Shown: positions 42,032 to 51,132, counted from the stretch's first letter. The stretch: 64,000 bases of DNA from Citrifermentans bremense R1 (GCF_000426865.1 NZ_AUGE01000015.1:1-64000); one strand, 5' to 3'. Numbers and translations are program-made. The notes: generated from the sequence alone by a model not told the origin.

Positions 42032-44569
42032 ATGAAACAGGGTGACGCCAACCAAAGAAGAGTCGAGACGGCGAGAATCGTCGGTATCTACGCCATCTTC
42101 GGCCTGGCCTGGATCTACGGGTCGGACCACGTCATGGACTGGATGTTCGAAGACCGCGCCCTGCTGCTCCGGATCGCCGTCACCAAAGGCTTCCTCTTCA
42201 TACTCTGCACCGCTGCGCTGCTCTATTTCCTGATCAGCCGCTATCTCGACAGGCTCGGCGCCGCCGAACGCGAAAGGCTCGAGATCCTAGACAACTACCG
42301 GACCATCTTCAACGCTACCAACGAAGCCATCTTCCTCCACGACATCGACAGCGGCCGCATCCTCGACGTGAACCAGCGGGTGCTGGATATGTACGGATAC
42401 ACCCGAGAAGAAACGCTATCCGGCGACATCGGCCTGTTTTCCGCGGGGAGCGCCCCCTATTCCCAGTCCGAGGCGGTCGCCAAGGTGCGCAAGGCGGCCA
42501 ACGAGGGGCCGCAGGTGTTCCAATGGCTCTCTAAAAGGAAAAACGGCGAGCAGTTCTGGGCCGAGGTGTCGCTCAGGAGGACTACCGCCCGGGGGAAGCT
42601 CGCCATAATCGCCGTGGTCCGGGACGTGACCGAACGCAAGAGGCAGGAGGACGCCCTCAAGGAGAAAAACGCCCACCTGCGCTTTTTCTTCGAGTACGCG
42701 CCGGCCTCCCTGGCGATGTTAGATCACAAGATGCGCTATCTGCAGGTGAGCCGCCGCTGGCAGAGCATGTACGGGCTGGGCGACCGCAACCTGATCGGGC
42801 TGTCGCACTACGACGTCTTCCCCGAGATTACCGAGCGCTGGAAGGAGTTGCACCGGCGCGGGCTGTCGGGGGAGATCCTCCGGGAGGAGGCGGACCGGTT
42901 CGTGCGCGCCGACGGCACCGTGCAGTGGGTGCGCTGGGAAATCCGCCCCTGGTATGAGGCGGTGGACCGGGTAGGTGGGATCGTCATCTTCACCGAGGAC
43001 ATCACCCAGAGAAAACTGATCGAGGACGCGCTCTCCGCCAACGAGCGCTTCCTGCGGATGCTCACCGACCAGCTCCCCGGCATGGTGGCCTACTGGGACA
43101 ACGACCTGCGCTGCACCTTCGCCAACAAGGCCTACCAGGAGTGGTTCGGCAAAAACCCCGAGCAGATGATCGGGATCACCCTGCCGGAACTGCTGGGGGA
43201 AAAACTCTTCGCGCTGAACGAGCAGTACGTCCGGAAAGCCCTGGCGGGCGAGACGCAGCGCTTCGAAAGGACCCTGGTGAAGCCGGGGGGAGAGAAGGGA
43301 TACACCTGGGCGCATTACATCCCGGACAAGATAGGGGGCGTTACCAGGGGGTTCTATGTCCTCGTCTCAGACGTGACGGAACTGAAGCTCGCCGAGGAGG
43401 AGAAGGTCCGGCTGGAATCCCAGCTGCAGCAGGCGCAAAAGCTGGAATCGGTGGGACGGCTGGCAGGCGGCGTGGCGCATGATTTCAACAACCTGCTCAC
43501 CGTGATACTGGGGCTGGCGCAACTGGGGATGGGGGAACTCGAGCCCGGCGACCCGGTCCGCGGCAGGCTTGAGGGGATCAGGCAGGCGGCGGAGAAGTCC
43601 GCGGCGCTGACGCAACAACTGCTTGGTTTCGCCAGGAAACAGACCATCGCCCCCGTAATGCTGGACCTGAACCAGACGGTGGAACAGATGCTGAGCATGT
43701 TGAAACGGCTGGTGGGCGAGAACATCGAGGTGGTGTGGCGCCCGGCGCAGGAGCTTTGGCGGGTCAAGATGGACCCGACCCAGTTGGATCAGATCCTCGC
43801 CAACCTCTGTGTCAACGCCCGCGACGCCATCGACGATGTCGGCAGGATCACCATAGAGACTGGAAATGCAAGGCTCGACAAGAAATACTGCGCGGCCCGC
43901 TTCGGGTTCGTCCCCGGCGAGTACGTGCAGTTGACGGTGAGCGACGACGGCTGCGGCATGGATAAGGAGATGCTCGCGCACATCTTCGAGCCTTTCTTCA
44001 CCACGAAAAAGCTGGGAAAGGGAACGGGGCTCGGTCTCGCCACCCTGTACGGCATCGTCAAGCAGAACAACGGCTTCATAAACACCTACAGCGAGCCCGG
44101 CGCAGGAACCACCTTCAGGATCTACCTTCCCCGCCAAGATGCGGCAAAGGCCGAGACGTTGCCGGAGCCTGCGGAGCAGCCGGTATCCCGCGGCCACGAG
44201 ACTATCCTGCTGGTGGAGGACGAGCCGACCATCCGGGAGGTGACGGTTTCCCTGTTGCAGCTTCAGGGATACCGGGTGCTGGCAGCGGGACTGCCCCGTG
44301 AGGCCCTGGAACTCGCCCGCGCCCACGCAGACGAGATTGACCTGGTGATGACCGATGTGGTGATGCCCGAGATGAACGGCAGGGAACTGGCGCGCAGCCT
44401 CCTTGCCATCTCTCCCCGAATGAAGGTCCTGTTCATGTCGGGATACACGGCCAACGTCATCGCCCACCACGGCGTGCTCGAGGAAGGGGTCAACTTCATC
44501 TCGAAGCCGTTTTCGCTGCCGGACCTGGCGGAGAAGGTGCGCGAGGTGCTGGACGCGGGAGAACGATGA
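42032..44569 (+). CDS. Hybrid sensor histidine kinase with PAS domains and C-terminal receiver
   Basis: An 845-residue protein. Two N-terminal TM helices (about 15-33, 45-70) lead to three PAS domains (about 90-210, 215-335, 340-460; IFNATNEAIFLHDIDSGRIL, FFEYAPASLAMLDHKMRYLQ, LTDQLPGMVAYWDNDLRCTF). HisKA carries the phospho-His in LAGGVAHDFNNLLTVILGLA. HATPase follows with GTGLGLATLYGIVKQN, then a receiver with DLVMTDVVMPEMNGREL. The VAHDFNN class has few identified partners. CAGGAG lies 5 nt before the ATG. No response-regulator gene is beside it, so the receiver is internal and a phosphotransfer partner is elsewhere. Confidence 0.92.
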   Translation: MKQGDANQRRVETARIVGIYAIFGLAWIYGSDHVMDWMFEDRALLLRIAVTKGFLFILCTAALLYFLISRYLDRLGAAERERLEILDNYRTIFNATNEAIFLHDIDSGRILDVNQRVLDMYGYTREETLSGDIGLFSAGSAPYSQSEAVAKVRKAANEGPQVFQWLSKRKNGEQFWAEVSLRRTTARGKLAIIAVVRDVTERKRQEDALKEKNAHLRFFFEYAPASLAMLDHKMRYLQVSRRWQSMYGLGDRNLIGLSHYDVFPEITERWKELHRRGLSGEILREEADRFVRADGTVQWVRWEIRPWYEAVDRVGGIVIFTEDITQRKLIEDALSANERFLRMLTDQLPGMVAYWDNDLRCTFANKAYQEWFGKNPEQMIGITLPELLGEKLFALNEQYVRKALAGETQRFERTLVKPGGEKGYTWAHYIPDKIGGVTRGFYVLVSDVTELKLAEEEKVRLESQLQQAQKLESVGRLAGGVAHDFNNLLTVILGLAQLGMGELEPGDPVRGRLEGIRQAAEKSAALTQQLLGFARKQTIAPVMLDLNQTVEQMLSMLKRLVGENIEVVWRPAQELWRVKMDPTQLDQILANLCVNARDAIDDVGRITIETGNARLDKKYCAARFGFVPGEYVQLTVSDDGCGMDKEMLAHIFEPFFTTKKLGKGTGLGLATLYGIVKQNNGFINTYSEPGAGTTFRIYLPRQDAAKAETLPEPAEQPVSRGHETILLVEDEPTIREVTVSLLQLQGYRVLAAGLPREALELARAHADEIDLVMTDVVMPEMNGRELARSLLAISPRMKVLFMSGYTANVIAHHGVLEEGVNFISKPFSLPDLAEKVREVLDAGER

Positions 44570-44660
44570 CAGAATTGTCATCTTGGTGCAATGTTCCGGC
44601 AACGCTTACTCCTGTATGTTATGGTCGCCCACGGGCAATACGTAATCGAGGTTACCAAAA

Positions 44661-46562
44661 ATGCCGCAACGCCGACCGGGTCTCATCGCCCTCGTCTCAA
44701 TCACGTTTCTCGCCGTATCCACCGCAATCAGACTGATGCTCCTGGCCATGACCCCCAAAGGGGCCGGGCTCGGCGCCGTTTTGCTTTTGAAAGCCGCCGC
44801 CACCGGGTTCTTCTTCGACCTGGTCACCCTTTCCTACGCGCTGCTGCCGATAGCGCTCTACCTGATCCTGCTCCCGCGCCGCGTCGCCACCCACCGCTCC
44901 CACGCCTGGTTTTTGCGCCTGCTTTTCACCGTCTACCTGGGTGTGCTGGTCTTCGACGCCTGCTCCGAGTACCTCTTCTTCGACGAGTTCGGGACCCGCT
45001 TCAACTTCATCGCCGTGGACTATCTGGTCTACACCCAGGAGGTGATCGGCAACATCCGCGAGTCGTATCCCCTCACCCCCATCTTCTCGGGGATCGGCAT
45101 CGTGGCGCTCGCCGGAGCCTGGCTCCTCAGGAAGTACCTGGACCGCGGGATCAACGTCACCTTTACCGGACCGTACCGCCGCATCGGCGCGCTTTTGGTG
45201 CTGCCCGCGCTACTCTCCTACTCCCTGGTGCACGTCTCTTACTCCTCCATCTCCTACAACAACTTCGCCAACGAGCTGGCGGGCAACGGCATCTACAACC
45301 TCTTCGCCGCCTTCGTGAACAACGAACTCTCCTTCACCAGATTCTACCGGACCAAGCCGCAAGCCCAGGTAAACAGCAGGCTGAGGACGCTGGTAGCCGA
45401 GCGCAACAACAGCTTCGTCAACCCAAGCTCCGAGCGTTTCACCAGGAGCATCCGCAGCGAGGGGAAAGAACAGCGCCTGAACCTCGTGGTGGTAGTCGAG
45501 GAGAGCCTCTCCGCGGAGTACCTCGGGGCCTTCGGGAACAAGGACAACCTGACCCCGAACCTGGACCGGCTCGCCTCCCAGTCGCTTTTGTTCACCAACC
45601 TCTACGCCACCGGCACCCGGACCGTGCGCGGGCTGGAGGCGCTCACCCTTTCCATCCCTCCCCTGCCAGGCACCTCGATCGTCAAGCGCCCCAACAACTC
45701 CGGCTTCCGTTCCTGGGGGGAGATCCTGAACGCCAAGGGGTATGAGTCGAAGTACATCTACGCCGGGCACGGCTACTTCGACAACATGAACGCCTTTTTC
45801 TCCGGCAACGGCTACTCCATAGTGGACCGCGCCGACTTCGCCAAGGACGAGGTGACCTTCTCCAACATCTGGGGGGTCTGCGACGAGGACCTGTTCCGGA
45901 AGGTGATCAAGGAGGGGAGCAAGTCGTACGCGGCTAAGAAGCCCTTCTTCTCCATGGTGATGACCACCTCCAACCACCGTCCCTTCACCTACCCCGCCGG
46001 CCGCATCGACATAGCGCCTAAGACCGGGAGAAAGGGGGGGGTGAAGTACGCCGACTACGCCATCGGGAGGCTCATCGCCGAGGCGAGCAGCCTGCCCTGG
46101 TTCAAGGACACCGTCTTCGTCATCATCGCCGACCACTGCGCCGGCAGCGCCGGAAAGACGGATATCCCGGTCAAGAAGTACGAGATCCCGATGCTGGTCT
46201 ACTCCCCGGCGCACGTGCAGCCAGGGCGCGTGGAGAAGCTGATGAGCCAGATCGACGTGGCCCCGACGGTGCTCGGGATGATGAACATGAGCTACCAAAG
46301 CGATTTTCTGGGGCGCGACGCCCTGAAGGAAAGCGGGCAGGAGCCGCGCGCCTTCATCTCGACCTACCAAAAGCTCGGCTACCTGACCGAGAACCGGCTC
46401 TTGGTGCTGGGCCCGCAGCAGTACGCAGCGCAGTACCAGGTGGACAGGAAAAGCGGCGAGGCGAAAAAGCAGGCGGTAAGCGACGAATTCCTAGGCGACA
46501 TGCTGGCCTACTACCAGGGAGGGGACTACCTGTACCAGCGCAGGCTGAACCGGCTTCGCTAG
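44661..46562 (+). CDS. LTA-synthase-family membrane sulfatase/phosphoethanolamine transferase-like
   Basis: A 633-residue protein. Five hydrophobic segments in the first 210 residues (IALVSITFLAVSTAIRLMLL; GAVLLLKAAATGFFFDLVTL; and others) anchor a periplasmic alkaline-phosphatase-fold domain (about 270-590). The metal-site motif VVVEESLSAEYLGAFG, the catalytic Thr in ATGTRTVRGLEAL, and TSNHRPF with IIADHCAG are those of LtaS-like phosphotransferases. In Gram-negative bacteria such proteins modify glycans or lipids with phosphoglycerol or phosphoethanolamine. The start at 44661 (GAGG upstream) is plausible. A 31-residue ORF follows directly. Confidence 0.88.
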   Translation: MPQRRPGLIALVSITFLAVSTAIRLMLLAMTPKGAGLGAVLLLKAAATGFFFDLVTLSYALLPIALYLILLPRRVATHRSHAWFLRLLFTVYLGVLVFDACSEYLFFDEFGTRFNFIAVDYLVYTQEVIGNIRESYPLTPIFSGIGIVALAGAWLLRKYLDRGINVTFTGPYRRIGALLVLPALLSYSLVHVSYSSISYNNFANELAGNGIYNLFAAFVNNELSFTRFYRTKPQAQVNSRLRTLVAERNNSFVNPSSERFTRSIRSEGKEQRLNLVVVVEESLSAEYLGAFGNKDNLTPNLDRLASQSLLFTNLYATGTRTVRGLEALTLSIPPLPGTSIVKRPNNSGFRSWGEILNAKGYESKYIYAGHGYFDNMNAFFSGNGYSIVDRADFAKDEVTFSNIWGVCDEDLFRKVIKEGSKSYAAKKPFFSMVMTTSNHRPFTYPAGRIDIAPKTGRKGGVKYADYAIGRLIAEASSLPWFKDTVFVIIADHCAGSAGKTDIPVKKYEIPMLVYSPAHVQPGRVEKLMSQIDVAPTVLGMMNMSYQSDFLGRDALKESGQEPRAFISTYQKLGYLTENRLLVLGPQQYAAQYQVDRKSGEAKKQAVSDEFLGDMLAYYQGGDYLYQRRLNRLR

Positions 46563-46658
46563 ATGACACAGAAGCTGGACCGGAAATTCCGGCTCACGCA
46601 CCTGATCCTGCCGCTGGCGGTTTACCTACCGATGAGGCGGGTGCTGGCGAGGGATTGA
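46563..46658 (+). CDS. Possible small ORF directly after the sulfatase gene (31 aa)
   Basis: ATG 46563 begins right after the sulfatase TAG and runs 31 codons (MTQKLDRKFRLTHLILPLAV, then YLPMRRVLARD). A short hydrophobic stretch could be membrane-associated. It could be a coupled microprotein or the remnant of a deleted gene. There is no independent ribosome-binding site. Confidence 0.25.
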   Translation: MTQKLDRKFRLTHLILPLAVYLPMRRVLARD

Positions 46659-46699
46659 TTCGATTAGGGCAGGTCAGTGAAGCTGGCAGAGAGGGACCC

Positions 46700-47119
46700 T
46701 CAAAGGTTAGGCGAGGCTACTGCGTCCCCCCCTTTGCGAAGGGGGGGACAGGGGGGATTTGCTCTTTGTTGGCAGATCCGAAATATCTCTTCCAGAACCG
46801 CCGCCGTTTCCAATAATACCTGTCGATTGTCGAATCTAAGAACCGTCAACCCCTGTTCTTGAAGAAACAGATCGCGCGCGACATCACGTTTGCCATGCTC
46901 CTCCTGAAGGTGCTGGCTGCCATCCACCTCAATCACCAGCAGTGCTGCGGCAGCAAAGAAATCGACTACATAAGGCCCCACCGGTTTCTGCCGGTTGAAC
47001 TGGACTCCAAGGAGTTGCCTGCCCCGTAGATGAGACCACAGCAGTTGCTCTGCATCTGTCATCTGCTTGCGCAGTTTGCGCGATGCCCCCTTCAACTGGT
47101 GGTTGTATGGTCTGACCAA
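46700..47119 (-). CDS. DUF559 endonuclease-domain protein flanked by inverted repeats
   Basis: A 139-residue protein of the DUF559 family (Vsr-like PD-(D/E)XK fold): ASRKLRKQMTDAEQLLWSHL, RGRQLLGVQFNRQKPVGPYV, VDFFAAAALLVIEVDGSQH and the RDLFLQEQGLTVLRFDN segment. The catalytic Asp is in VDFF and the second acid in EVDGSQH. The C-terminus ANPPCPPLRKGGDAVAS is coded by the G/C repeat at 46724-46762. The start is TTG 47119, with the G-run of the repeat 7-12 nt upstream acting as a possible ribosome-binding site. G/C repeats bound the gene on both sides. DUF559 proteins are widespread with no settled function. Confidence 0.85.
   Translation of the reverse strand: MVRPYNHQLKGASRKLRKQMTDAEQLLWSHLRGRQLLGVQFNRQKPVGPYVVDFFAAAALLVIEVDGSQHLQEEHGKRDVARDLFLQEQGLTVLRFDNRQVLLETAAVLEEIFRICQQRANPPCPPLRKGGDAVASPNL
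46724..46762. repeat. Inverted repeat arm B inside the DUF559 3' end
   Basis: CCCCCCC-TTTGCGAA-GGGGGGG followed by ACAGGGGGGATTTGC is the inverse of the start of copies A and C (GGCAAATCCCCCCTG...TTCGCAAAGGGGGG). It encodes the last PPCPPLRKGG residues of the DUF559 protein. Confidence 0.85.
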
Positions 47120-47220
47120 GGCAAATCCCCCCTGCCCCCCCTTCGCAAAGGGGGGAACTTTAATTCACCTGCAGCGCTTAACGGGCAAATCCCCCGGAAT
47201 TTCTCGAAGAACCTCAGGTT
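47120..47220. repeat. Inverted repeat arm C upstream of the DUF559 gene
   Basis: GGCAAATCCCCCC, CTGCCCCCC, TTCGCAAAGGGGGG, then CTGCAGCGCTT, GGGCAA and CCCCCGGAATT. The outer portion is inverted relative to arm B at 46724-46762, 360 bp away, so the gene lies between the two arms. The whole stretch parallels copy A at 41778-41885. Confidence 0.8.
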
Positions 47221-47221
47221 G

Positions 47222-48547
47222 CTACTGCTCCTCCGGCTCATTGCCGGCAGGCTTTTTCCTCGCGCCGTTGCCGCGCCTGGGAATCTTCTGGCCGTGGGGA
47301 TCGACCTCGGGCTGCCCCAGCTTCTGATCGAGGTAATCGACGATCCCGGCGCCGTGGATATGCTCCAACCGGTGAGCGGTCGGATGCACCGCATCCTCGG
47401 GGGTCCCGATGGAGGCAAGATAACTCTCCCACAGGCGATGGGCGCGCAGTACGTTAGCCGCCTGCTTCTCCCCCACCCCGGTCAGCCGGTACCCCTGCGG
47501 CAAGGCCTCGATCAGCCCCTCCGATTCCATCTGTTTCACCGCCTTCCATAAGGTCCCCGGCTGCGGCACCTGCACGAACTGCTGCAGCACCTTGAGCGGG
47601 GTCTCCTTCTGCTGGCGCAAGACCGTGATCAGCACGTCCTCCACCACCTGCTGCGGTATCATGTTGCGCAACCGGCGCCACCGGGCCAAAAGCCCGTAGC
47701 GCGGAGCCACCGCCAGCACCGCGAGAAACTGCAGGGTGCAAAAGAGCATCACCGCCCCGCCCCCCGCCGAGTCGAGCCAGACGCAGAGATACAACCCGCC
47801 GATCACGCTGGTGACTCCGAACAGCGACGCTAAGGCCATCATCTTGTCCAGCCGATCGCTCAAAAGGTAGGCGGTCGCAGCCGGCGTGATCAAAAGCCCC
47901 ACCACCAGGATCACCCCCACCATGCTCACCGCGCTCACCACCACCATGGAGACGCACCCGGTCAGCGCGTAGTCCAAGACGAGCACCGGCAGCCCGGTCG
48001 AGGCGGCCATGATGGGATCGAAGCTCGCCAGCTGAAAGTGGCGGAAGAAGAGGACCAGGATGGTGAGGACGGAGGCGGAGACGATGGCGCTGGCCCAAAG
48101 GTCGGTGTCGGCCACCCCCAGGATGTCCCCCATGATGAAGTGCATCAGGTCGATGTGGATGTACTGCCGGAAGATGGAGACCACAACGACGCCCAGGGCG
48201 AAGACGCCGGTGTACATGATGCCGATGACCGTGTCCTCCTTGACCCGGGAGACCTTGGAGACGACCCCGATCAGGGCGACGGTGATGATGGCGGCAATGA
48301 GCGAGCCGAGCAGCATGGCGGGCGCGTAAGCCTCCACCCCGAAGAGGAGCTTCATGGCGAGGTAGCCCCCCGCCACCCCGGCGATCATGGCGTGGGAAAG
48401 GGCGTCCCCCAGAAAGGCCATCCGCCTCAACACCACCAGAGATCCCACCGCACCCGAGACGAGCGCCACGGCGCAGCCGCCGATCAGGGCCTTCTGGAAA
48501 TAGGTCTCGGTGAGCGGAGCCCAAAATGCATGGAGCAGGAAGTTCAT
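47222..48547 (-). CDS. Metal ABC transporter permease fused to a DtxR/MntR-like regulatory domain
   Basis: A 441-residue protein. Residues 1-285 are an ABC-3 permease with about eight TM helices (LIGGCAVALVSGAVGSLVVL, LGDALSHAMIAGVAGGYLA, GLLITPAATAYLLSDRLDKM). The C-terminus (about 296-441) is not part of a transporter. It has a winged-helix (VEDVLITVLRQQKETPLKVL) and the DtxR/MntR dimerisation and metal-binding pattern HRLWESYLASIG, AHRLEHIHG and DPHGQKIP. Such fusions are known in TroC-like permeases; the domain may sense cytosolic Mn/Fe to gate transport. It overlaps the ATPase gene by 4 nt. Confidence 0.9.
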   Translation of the reverse strand: MNFLLHAFWAPLTETYFQKALIGGCAVALVSGAVGSLVVLRRMAFLGDALSHAMIAGVAGGYLAMKLLFGVEAYAPAMLLGSLIAAIITVALIGVVSKVSRVKEDTVIGIMYTGVFALGVVVVSIFRQYIHIDLMHFIMGDILGVADTDLWASAIVSASVLTILVLFFRHFQLASFDPIMAASTGLPVLVLDYALTGCVSMVVVSAVSMVGVILVVGLLITPAATAYLLSDRLDKMMALASLFGVTSVIGGLYLCVWLDSAGGGAVMLFCTLQFLAVLAVAPRYGLLARWRRLRNMIPQQVVEDVLITVLRQQKETPLKVLQQFVQVPQPGTLWKAVKQMESEGLIEALPQGYRLTGVGEKQAANVLRAHRLWESYLASIGTPEDAVHPTAHRLEHIHGAGIVDYLDQKLGQPEVDPHGQKIPRRGNGARKKPAGNEPEEQ

Positions 48548-49311
48548 CGTCCCCCCTCCTTGGCCATCAGGTCGGTGAAGACCCTGAGGCGCCCTTCGTA
48601 GACCTGGCTCAGGAGTTCCTCCTGCAGCACGGCGGCGGGAGGTCCGAAGGCGTAGAGCCGCTGCTTCAGGAGGACCAGGTTGTCGAAGTACTCGGCCGCG
48701 GTGGCGAGATCGTGATGCACCACGACCAGGGTCTTTCCAGCCGCCTTGGCCCGCTCCAGGACGTCGAGTATGGCCCGCTCCGTGGCGGCGTCGACCCCGG
48801 CGAAAGGCTCGTCCAGAAGGAGGATGTCGGAGCCCTGCGCCAGCGCCCGCGCGAGGAACACCCGCTGCTGCTGCCCGCCCGAGAGCTGCCCTATCTGGCG
48901 CTCGGCGAAGTCTGACATGCGCACCATGGAGAGCGCCTCCAGTGCCGCCTCGCGGTCCGCCGCGGAAGGGGAGCGGTACCAGGGGACGTGCTGGTAGCGC
49001 CCCATGAGCGCCACCTCCCGGACGGTGATGGGGAAATCCCAGTCCACGGCGCCGCGCTGCGGGACGTAGGCCACCTTCCCCTTGGCCTTCTGCACGTCCT
49101 CGCCGCCGATGAGGATCTCCCCCACGTCCGGCTTCTCGAAACCGAGGATGGCCTTGATCAGCGTGGACTTCCCCGACCCGTTGGGGCCGATCACACCTAC
49201 CAGCTGGTCCTTTTCGATCCTGACCGACACGTCGAGAAGCGCTGGGCGCGCGCCGTAGGAGACGGTCAGGTGGCGCACCTCGATGGCGGGAGTCCCTTTA
49301 CCGTTGTTCAT
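48544..49311 (-). CDS. Metal ABC transporter ATP-binding protein
   Basis: A 255-residue ATPase. Walker A GPNGSGKST (about 40-48), Q-loop YVPQRGAVDW, signature LSGGQQQR, Walker B ILLLDEPFAG and the switch VVHHDL are all present. It powers import of a divalent metal with the adjacent permease. The final 30 residues (LLSQVYEGRLRVFTDLMAKE) follow the usual metal-type pattern. The ATG lies within the upstream 168-residue gene (14-nt overlap), and the stop overlaps the permease start by 4 nt, so all are translationally linked. Confidence 0.94.
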   Translation of the reverse strand: MNNGKGTPAIEVRHLTVSYGARPALLDVSVRIEKDQLVGVIGPNGSGKSTLIKAILGFEKPDVGEILIGGEDVQKAKGKVAYVPQRGAVDWDFPITVREVALMGRYQHVPWYRSPSAADREAALEALSMVRMSDFAERQIGQLSGGQQQRVFLARALAQGSDILLLDEPFAGVDAATERAILDVLERAKAAGKTLVVVHHDLATAAEYFDNLVLLKQRLYAFGPPAAVLQEELLSQVYEGRLRVFTDLMAKEGGR

Positions 49312-49804
49312 GGCTTCCCTCCCCCGCGGCCGTCAACTCGAAGGGGACCGAGCCCGCCACCAGCGCCCCCTTCTCCCCCCAGAGCGTCTGGTCGGCGATC
49401 ACCCGCCCCCCTTGCAAGAGCCTCACCCGCAGCGCATGGTCGCGCGTCTCCCCCTGCGGAGGGACGGCCCTGACATAGATCTCGTTATGGCCCAGCACCA
49501 GCCCCGGCACCGGCGTAAGAGACTTGGCGACCCCGGCGGGGAGGGGGCGCTCGCTTTGGTAGATCTCCCGGTCCGCCACCCGCACTAAAAGCGTCGCCTT
49601 CGCGCCCGCGTCTCCCTTCAGGGCGAAGGGGTCGGCTGCCGTGGCGAAGCTTGGCGTCAGCTCCAGGGTGTAGGCCTTAGCCGGCGCCTCGGTCAGTTTC
49701 TCCGCCGCAGCCACGGGGGGCTTATGCCGGTCGCGCTGGTAGCTGTACAGGGAAAGCCCCCCGATCAGCACCAGCCAGATTGTCGCCACCAATAAAAACC
49801 TCAT
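49298..49804 (-). CDS. Membrane-anchored hypothetical protein in the metal-import operon
   Basis: A 168-residue protein with an N-terminal membrane anchor (MRFLLVATIWLVLIGGLSLY) and a periplasmic part (about 35-160) rich in beta-strands: KAYTLELTPSFATAADPFAL, ATLLVRVADREIYQSERPLP, GHNEIYVRAVPPQGETRDHA. The pattern resembles an Ig-like fold. It lies between the substrate-binding and ATPase genes, 19 nt after the former and overlapping the latter, so it should act with the transporter. No family is recognised. It is not a canonical ABC component; a periplasmic accessory is a reasonable guess. Confidence 0.7.
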   Translation of the reverse strand: MRFLLVATIWLVLIGGLSLYSYQRDRHKPPVAAAEKLTEAPAKAYTLELTPSFATAADPFALKGDAGAKATLLVRVADREIYQSERPLPAGVAKSLTPVPGLVLGHNEIYVRAVPPQGETRDHALRVRLLQGGRVIADQTLWGEKGALVAGSVPFELTAAGEGSHEQR

Positions 49805-49823
49805 GTCGCTTCCTTCTCCTTCT

Positions 49824-50735
49824 CTACTTGAGCGCCTGGACCATCAAAAGGACGTTCTCCCGCATCATGCCTAAATAGCTCTCCCCGGCGGAGCCTGCCT
49901 TCCCCATGGAGTCGGAGTAGAGCTCGCCGCCGATGGCGACCCCGGTCTCCTGGGCGATCTCGCGGATCTGCTTGGGGTTTATGGTGGTTTCGACGAAGAT
50001 GGCGCGGGCGCCCGCTTGGCGGATGGATTCAACCACCTGCTGGTGCCGCTTGGGGGTCATCCCTCCCCCCACCTCGGCCCCGGTGGACCACCCGACCGGC
50101 GCTATGCTCTGGTAACGGTTGTTGGGGTTGAAGCGGTAGTCGCGGCAGAAATAGTTGAAGGCGTCATGGGTGGTGACGAGGATGCGGCGCGAGGGGGGTA
50201 TGCGCCCCACCTCTTCCCTGATCCAGGCGTCGAGAACCCTCAACTGCTGCAGGTAGAGCGTGCCCCGGGCGCGGTACTCCCCGGCATGGGCCGGGTCGAG
50301 CCGCCCCAAAGCTTCGATGATGTTGTTGACGTAGATGGCCGCGTTTTGCACCGAGAACCAGGCGTGCGGGTCGGGGACGACCTGCCCCCCCTTGCCCAGC
50401 TGCAGCGGTGCCACCCCCTGCGAGACGGTGACCAGCTCCTTTCTCGCGTCGCGGGCCAGCGCCCCCATCCAGTTCTTACCCTCCAGGTGCAGGCCGTTCT
50501 CCAGGCAGAGGCTTGCGCTCAGCACCACCTGCACGTCGTCGGGGGTCGGCTGGTAGGTGTGCGGGTCGGCGCCCGGCGCGAGGATGCTGCGGACCGTCAG
50601 GCGGTCGCCGGCGACCTGGCGCGCGAAGTCCGCGATCTGGGTGGTCGAGGCGACGACGATAGGCTTCCCCGCGCCGAAGGCAGCCGCAGGGAGGGAGACG
50701 AGGATGAATAGTAGCGGGATGATTAGGCGCAGCAA
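49824..50735 (-). CDS. Metal ABC transporter substrate-binding protein (Mn/Fe type)
   Basis: A 303-residue precursor of the ZnuA/TroA cluster A-I family. TTG 50735 is chosen as the start because AGGAGG lies 6 nt upstream and it opens the signal peptide (LLRLIIPLLFILVSLPAAAF, GAGKP). Likely ligands in order are His in GADPHTYQPTPDD, His in PDPHAWFS, Glu in IFVETTINPKQ and Asp in LYSDSMG. His-His-Glu-Asp is the set of PsaA/MntC-type manganese (or iron) binders; zinc binders have a third His. No His-rich loop is present, again unlike ZnuA. Confidence 0.85.
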   Translation of the reverse strand: MLRLIIPLLFILVSLPAAAFGAGKPIVVASTTQIADFARQVAGDRLTVRSILAPGADPHTYQPTPDDVQVVLSASLCLENGLHLEGKNWMGALARDARKELVTVSQGVAPLQLGKGGQVVPDPHAWFSVQNAAIYVNNIIEALGRLDPAHAGEYRARGTLYLQQLRVLDAWIREEVGRIPPSRRILVTTHDAFNYFCRDYRFNPNNRYQSIAPVGWSTGAEVGGGMTPKRHQQVVESIRQAGARAIFVETTINPKQIREIAQETGVAIGGELYSDSMGKAGSAGESYLGMMRENVLLMVQALK

Positions 50736-51132
50736 GGAAATCCTCCTGTCAAGACGGTCCAGCCGAAAAAAACATACCCATTGAAACATCCATTCATTAA
50801 ATGTCAAACCCGCGCCCTATTCCAAATGATCCAGCCCCTTCCCGCTCCAGTCACCAGCGCCACCTTCTCTCTTAGCTTCTGTGTCATCGCAACCCCCGTC
50901 TGTCAGGAATGCTCCCATATCTGTCACACCGGCAGCCCAAAAGGTACAACACGCAGCCAGGTAAGGCAATGCACAACCGGGGATGCAATCTGGCTGCCGC
51001 AGGATCGGCATCCCGCTGTCAGAGGCCCCTTCCAGTGACATAAACTTTAGACAGAATGTATTTTTCTTGCAGCGAAACGCATTATTTGTGCTAGCTTTGT
51101 TTTTTTCAATGTACGGAGGCAAGATCCGATTC
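50736..51132. other. Divergent intergenic region (metal importer / lar genes)
   Basis: The 397 bp between the divergent substrate-binding and larB genes must hold both promoters. Open frames cross it but none has a ribosome-binding site. No clear Fur, Zur or MntR operator was found by eye; an MntR-type box would be expected for the importer. Confidence 0.5.
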
